From: Candidatus Pacebacteria bacterium UBA1364
GTDB taxonomy: Bacteria > Patescibacteriota > Microgenomatia > UBA1400 > PJMF01
Length of the DNA: 34,269 nt
Reading direction: 5' to 3'
Assembly: GCA_002306345.1 (NCBI GenBank)
Contig: DBRQ01000002.1
Coordinates: forward strand, 69,141 to 103,409
In this document: one piece after another, positions 31,698 through 34,269 of the stretch
Position numbering within the stretch: the first letter of the stretch is position 1
Layout of the letters: every line of letters begins with the position of its first letter
Program-made: the position numbers and the translations under genes
Notes under the pieces: model-generated
The model's input: only the letters and a program-made list of their open reading frames with translations
Told to the model about the DNA's origin: nothing
The model's database searches: none

Positions 31698-31703
31698 TAT
31701 AAT
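31698..31703 (+). promoter_or_regulatory. -10 box of the second PBP gene
   Basis: TATAAT overlaps the first possible ATG (31702) and lies 7 nt before the second ATG (31711). A leaderless transcript from the second ATG fits best, mirroring the divergent gene. Confidence 0.5.
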
Positions 31704-31710
31704 GGCTGCT

Positions 31711-34086
31711 ATGAATCCCTTTCGCATGACACAGCGCAAAAAAGCCAAGCAAAGGCAGGCTGCGACTTCTTTTTGGGGCAAACTTGTACGAAGGATTAAA
31801 ACTGATAAATTATTGCAAATCGCCCTAGTTTTAATTGCCGTGGCTTTTTTAGCGATTTTTGTTTATTTATATAAGCAATTACCTTCACCGAATAATTTAA
31901 CTTCTAATGAAAATTTTCCAGTCAGTACGCAAATTTTTGACCGCAATGGGCAGTTGCTCTATGAAATTTATGGTAACGAAAATCGCATTCCCATTAAAAT
32001 TGCTGATTTACCAGACTATGTTATTCAGGCTACGATTGCTATAGAAGACAAAAGTTTTTATTCTCATCATGGATTAGATTTACGAGGATTATTGCGCGCT
32101 GGTTTTAACAATTTTAGTGGTGGTGATATTCAAGGTGGTTCCACTATCACCCAACAATTAGTCAAAAATGCTTTGCTTAGTAAAGAAAAAACTTTGAAAC
32201 GCAAAATCAAAGAGGCCGTCTTGGCCATCATGACTGAAGTTCTTTATAGCAAAGATGAGATTTTAGAAATGTATCTCAATTACATTTCTTATGGCGGTAC
32301 CGCTGTTGGCATTGAAGCGGCTGCTAATAAATACTTTGATAAATCAGCCAAAGATTTAACTTTAGCTGAGGCAACGCTTTTGGCTGGCTTACCACAATCG
32401 CCCACGACCTATTCGCCTTTTGGCTCTAATCCAGAAAAAGGGAAAGCTCGACAAAAAGAAGTCCTGCGCCGTATGGTAGAAGATCAATATATTAGCAGTA
32501 TTGAAGCAGCTGCAGCAGAAAGTGAAGTTTTAACTTTTGCGATTAATCAGAATGACATCAAGGCGCCGCATTTTGTATTTTATATCAAAGACTTACTTTA
32601 TGAAAAATATGGCGAAACAATGGTCGAAACTGGTGGACTGAGAGTTAAAACTACTTTGGATTTAGACCTACAAGAAACCGCCCAGGCTTCTCTGTCCAGT
32701 GAATTGTCCAAATTGGCTAGTTTAAAAGTGAGCAACGGAGCGGCATTAGTCGTCAAACCGAACACTGGTGAAATTTTAGTCATGATAGGTAGTAAAAATT
32801 ATTTTGATAGTGAGATTGATGGCCAAGTCAATGTCGTCCTGTCTTTAAGACAACCAGGCTCTTCCATTAAACCTCTAATGTATGCTACGGCCTTTAGCGA
32901 AAAAACTCTTAACCCTGGTTCAATACTGTTGGATGTGCCAACTTGTTTTCGCGTAGCTGGCCAAAAAGACTATTGTCCAAAAAACTATACCGGTGGTTAC
33001 TCTGGTCCCGTCACCGTACGTCAGGCGTTGGGTAATTCACTCAATATTCCAGCAGTTAAAGCCTTGGCCACCATTGGGGTGGAAAAATTTATTAATCAAG
33101 CAAAAGCTATGGGCATAAATACTTGGACTAATCCAGCTAATTATGGTTTATCTCTCACTCTAGGCGGAGGTGACGTTAAAATGATTGAATTGGCTGAAGC
33201 CTTTGGTGTACTGGCCAATCAAGGCGTAAGAGTACCACTAACTGGTATTCTAGAAATTAGTAATTATAAGGGTGAAATTTTAGAAAAATATGACCCAGAA
33301 ACTACCAAAGCAGATCTTAAATACCTCAATGATAATGAACTGATATCAGAACGCAATCAACTCAAAAGAGTAATGGAAAGAGCGCCTGCCTATTTGACGA
33401 GCCACATTTTGCAAGACAATAATGCCCGCCAGTCGGCTTTTGGAAGTAATTCAGAACTGGTCATTAAAGACAAAATCGTTTCTGCTAAAACTGGCACCAC
33501 TAACGAATTAAAAGACAATTGGACAGTTGGTTACACGCCGGAATATTTAACCATTGTTTGGGTTGGTAACAATAATAGCAAATCCATGAGTTATTTAGCT
33601 TCAGGTATCACTGGCGCCGCCCCCATTTGGCACGATATTATGCAATATATTTTGCAAGATGAAGAAACTATTTGGCCAGAAAAACCCAGTGACGTCAAAG
33701 TAGGCAATGTGTGTTCAACTGGCATGCCCGCCAAAAATGGTCTAGGAGAAATAATCATAGCTAGTGGCGATAACGAAAATCGCATTAGTACAGTTAATGC
33801 CGAAACCGATCCGATTGCTAGTTGTAATTACAGGGGTCAAGAATTGTATTGGGAGAGTTCTAAACCAACTTATTCCGGCACTTTTAGTAAAGAATACTGG
33901 ATTAGAGCTGCTACTGGCTTACCACCAACAGAAGGCGAAGAAGCTACTGACTTGCAATTGGAGACACATGTGTTTTACTACGATCCCTTAACCAAGCTTT
34001 ATTGTGGGGACTGCACCAGGCCGGTTGATGAACAAGGCAAAACTATTTACGAACAAAATATCATTGATGTCAAAAACATTCTTTAG
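31711..34086 (+). CDS. Class A penicillin-binding protein (second copy)
   Basis: 791 residues from MNPFRMTQRKK; the ATG at 31702 would add MAA but lies inside the -10 box. A short basic cytoplasmic tail and TM helix (about 35-54) lead to GT51 (AIEDKSFYSH, QGGSTITQQLVKN) and a transpeptidase domain with GSSIKP, NSLNIP and AKTGTTN. Ig- or tail-like C-terminal residues (about 670-791) contain paired cysteines. It is closely similar in layout to the PBP at 23709, but without the AT-hook-like tail, so the two are paralogues with different N-termini. The next gene overlaps its end by 20 nt. Confidence 0.95.
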   Translation: MNPFRMTQRKKAKQRQAATSFWGKLVRRIKTDKLLQIALVLIAVAFLAIFVYLYKQLPSPNNLTSNENFPVSTQIFDRNGQLLYEIYGNENRIPIKIADLPDYVIQATIAIEDKSFYSHHGLDLRGLLRAGFNNFSGGDIQGGSTITQQLVKNALLSKEKTLKRKIKEAVLAIMTEVLYSKDEILEMYLNYISYGGTAVGIEAAANKYFDKSAKDLTLAEATLLAGLPQSPTTYSPFGSNPEKGKARQKEVLRRMVEDQYISSIEAAAAESEVLTFAINQNDIKAPHFVFYIKDLLYEKYGETMVETGGLRVKTTLDLDLQETAQASLSSELSKLASLKVSNGAALVVKPNTGEILVMIGSKNYFDSEIDGQVNVVLSLRQPGSSIKPLMYATAFSEKTLNPGSILLDVPTCFRVAGQKDYCPKNYTGGYSGPVTVRQALGNSLNIPAVKALATIGVEKFINQAKAMGINTWTNPANYGLSLTLGGGDVKMIELAEAFGVLANQGVRVPLTGILEISNYKGEILEKYDPETTKADLKYLNDNELISERNQLKRVMERAPAYLTSHILQDNNARQSAFGSNSELVIKDKIVSAKTGTTNELKDNWTVGYTPEYLTIVWVGNNNSKSMSYLASGITGAAPIWHDIMQYILQDEETIWPEKPSDVKVGNVCSTGMPAKNGLGEIIIASGDNENRISTVNAETDPIASCNYRGQELYWESSKPTYSGTFSKEYWIRAATGLPPTEGEEATDLQLETHVFYYDPLTKLYCGDCTRPVDEQGKTIYEQNIIDVKNIL

Positions 34087-34269
34087 CGTTTTTTTATTTT
34101 TATTGTTGATCTTTGCCTCGTTGGTTTCTATTAACGTTTTTTACGACGCCCCACTTTTTTCTTCAATTAACAATAATAGTCGTTTGCGCTATCTGAAAGA
34201 ATTAATTATTCCTAAAAAGGATCACAAAATTATTTATGGTTTTTTACCATATTGGAATGTAGATGATTT
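34067..34269 (+). CDS. GH18-like secreted protein, 5' part only
   Basis: 67 residues visible; the window ends inside the gene. A signal anchor (about 5-24, FFSVFLFLLLIFASLVSINV) is followed by KKDHKIIYGFLPYWNVDD, the first beta strand of glycoside hydrolase family 18 (GF-x-PYW). Such enzymes hydrolyse chitin-like or peptidoglycan-derived glycans; a spore-type or cell-wall-type GH18 would suit its position behind a PBP gene. Specificity cannot be told from this part. It overlaps the PBP stop by 20 nt. Confidence 0.7.
   Translation, partial: MSKTFFSVFLFLLLIFASLVSINVFYDAPLFSSINNNSRLRYLKELIIPKKDHKIIYGFLPYWNVDD

Noticed and set aside
1..34269. Recoded UGA (as in Gracilibacteria/Absconditabacteria)
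   Set aside because: All genes end normally and no conserved gene contains in-frame TGA.
1..34269. CRISPR array, rRNA or tmRNA
   Set aside because: No regularly spaced repeats, no rRNA segments beyond a 10-nt anti-SD-like match at 7844-7853, and no tmRNA-like ends or tag seen.

Overview
The window looks like a chromosomal contig from an AT-rich, small-genome bacterium of the Patescibacteria (CPR) type, perhaps Microgenomates-like; this placement is inference. Support comes from short tightly packed genes, a TsaC-TsaE fusion, a B12-type ribonucleotide reductase with NrdR, a DUF5667-type protein, a divergent Xer recombinase lacking two catalytic residues, the absence of biosynthetic operons, and several genes that begin 6-10 nt after a TATAAT box (probable leaderless mRNAs). 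TGA acts as a normal stop in every gene read.

Layout. 1-5898 (minus): Xer-like recombinase, a frameshifted D-Ala-D-Ala ligase remnant, a tRNA-binding OB-fold protein, FtsH, a two-helix K+-channel-like protein, a stand-alone 5'-3' exonuclease and a partial family-4 glycosyltransferase. 6029-6400 (plus): an FtsB/DivIC-like protein. 6423-6659 (minus): a small gene broken by one TAA. 6667-14317: an integrated mobile element of about 7.65 kb. 14311-14739: two CAT-anticodon tRNAs (an initiator-type and a second Met-type) and a degraded MazF/PemK toxin. 14836-17106 (minus): groES-groEL behind a CIRCE-like operator. 17741-23652 (plus): tsaC-tsaE, tsaD, a membrane sensor-like protein, smpB, cmk and small membrane proteins. 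23709-31672 (minus): a class A PBP, nrdJ, nrdR, a DUF5667 protein, a CPBP-like membrane protein, a CMP-kinase-like protein and a HEPN-type protein. 31711-end (plus): a second class A PBP and the start of a GH18-like protein.

The main discovery is the mobile element. An 11-bp direct repeat, TTTGTTGCGGA, lies at 6667-6677 and at 14307-14317. The right copy overlaps the 3' end of the initiator tRNA gene. Joining the ends in silico rebuilds a candidate attP with 7-bp inverted arms (TTCCCAC ... GTGGGAA) around a 12-bp core. The large serine recombinase gene runs across this attP: after integration it stops inside the tRNA, while in the circle it would continue into a 39-residue tail now stranded at the far left end. 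Integration therefore appears to remodel the recombinase C-terminus.

The element also carries two RNA structures that look regulatory. One is a roughly 187-nt leader (7711-7897) with a 12-bp closing helix, a possible pseudoknot and an anti-Shine-Dalgarno-like segment that could mask the start site of the next gene. The other is an H-type pseudoknot (12514-12587) whose second stem covers the Shine-Dalgarno sequence of the recombinase. Its cargo is a DUF5677-like protein, three secreted or membrane-anchored proteins (including an Ig/SNase/sunset-domain nuclease), two putative DNA-binding proteins and two small unknowns.

Outside the element, notable points are a seven-cysteine insertion in the roof loop of GroES, three AT-hook-like motifs in the cytoplasmic tail of one PBP, and a perfect 21-bp inverted repeat between nrdR and nrdJ.
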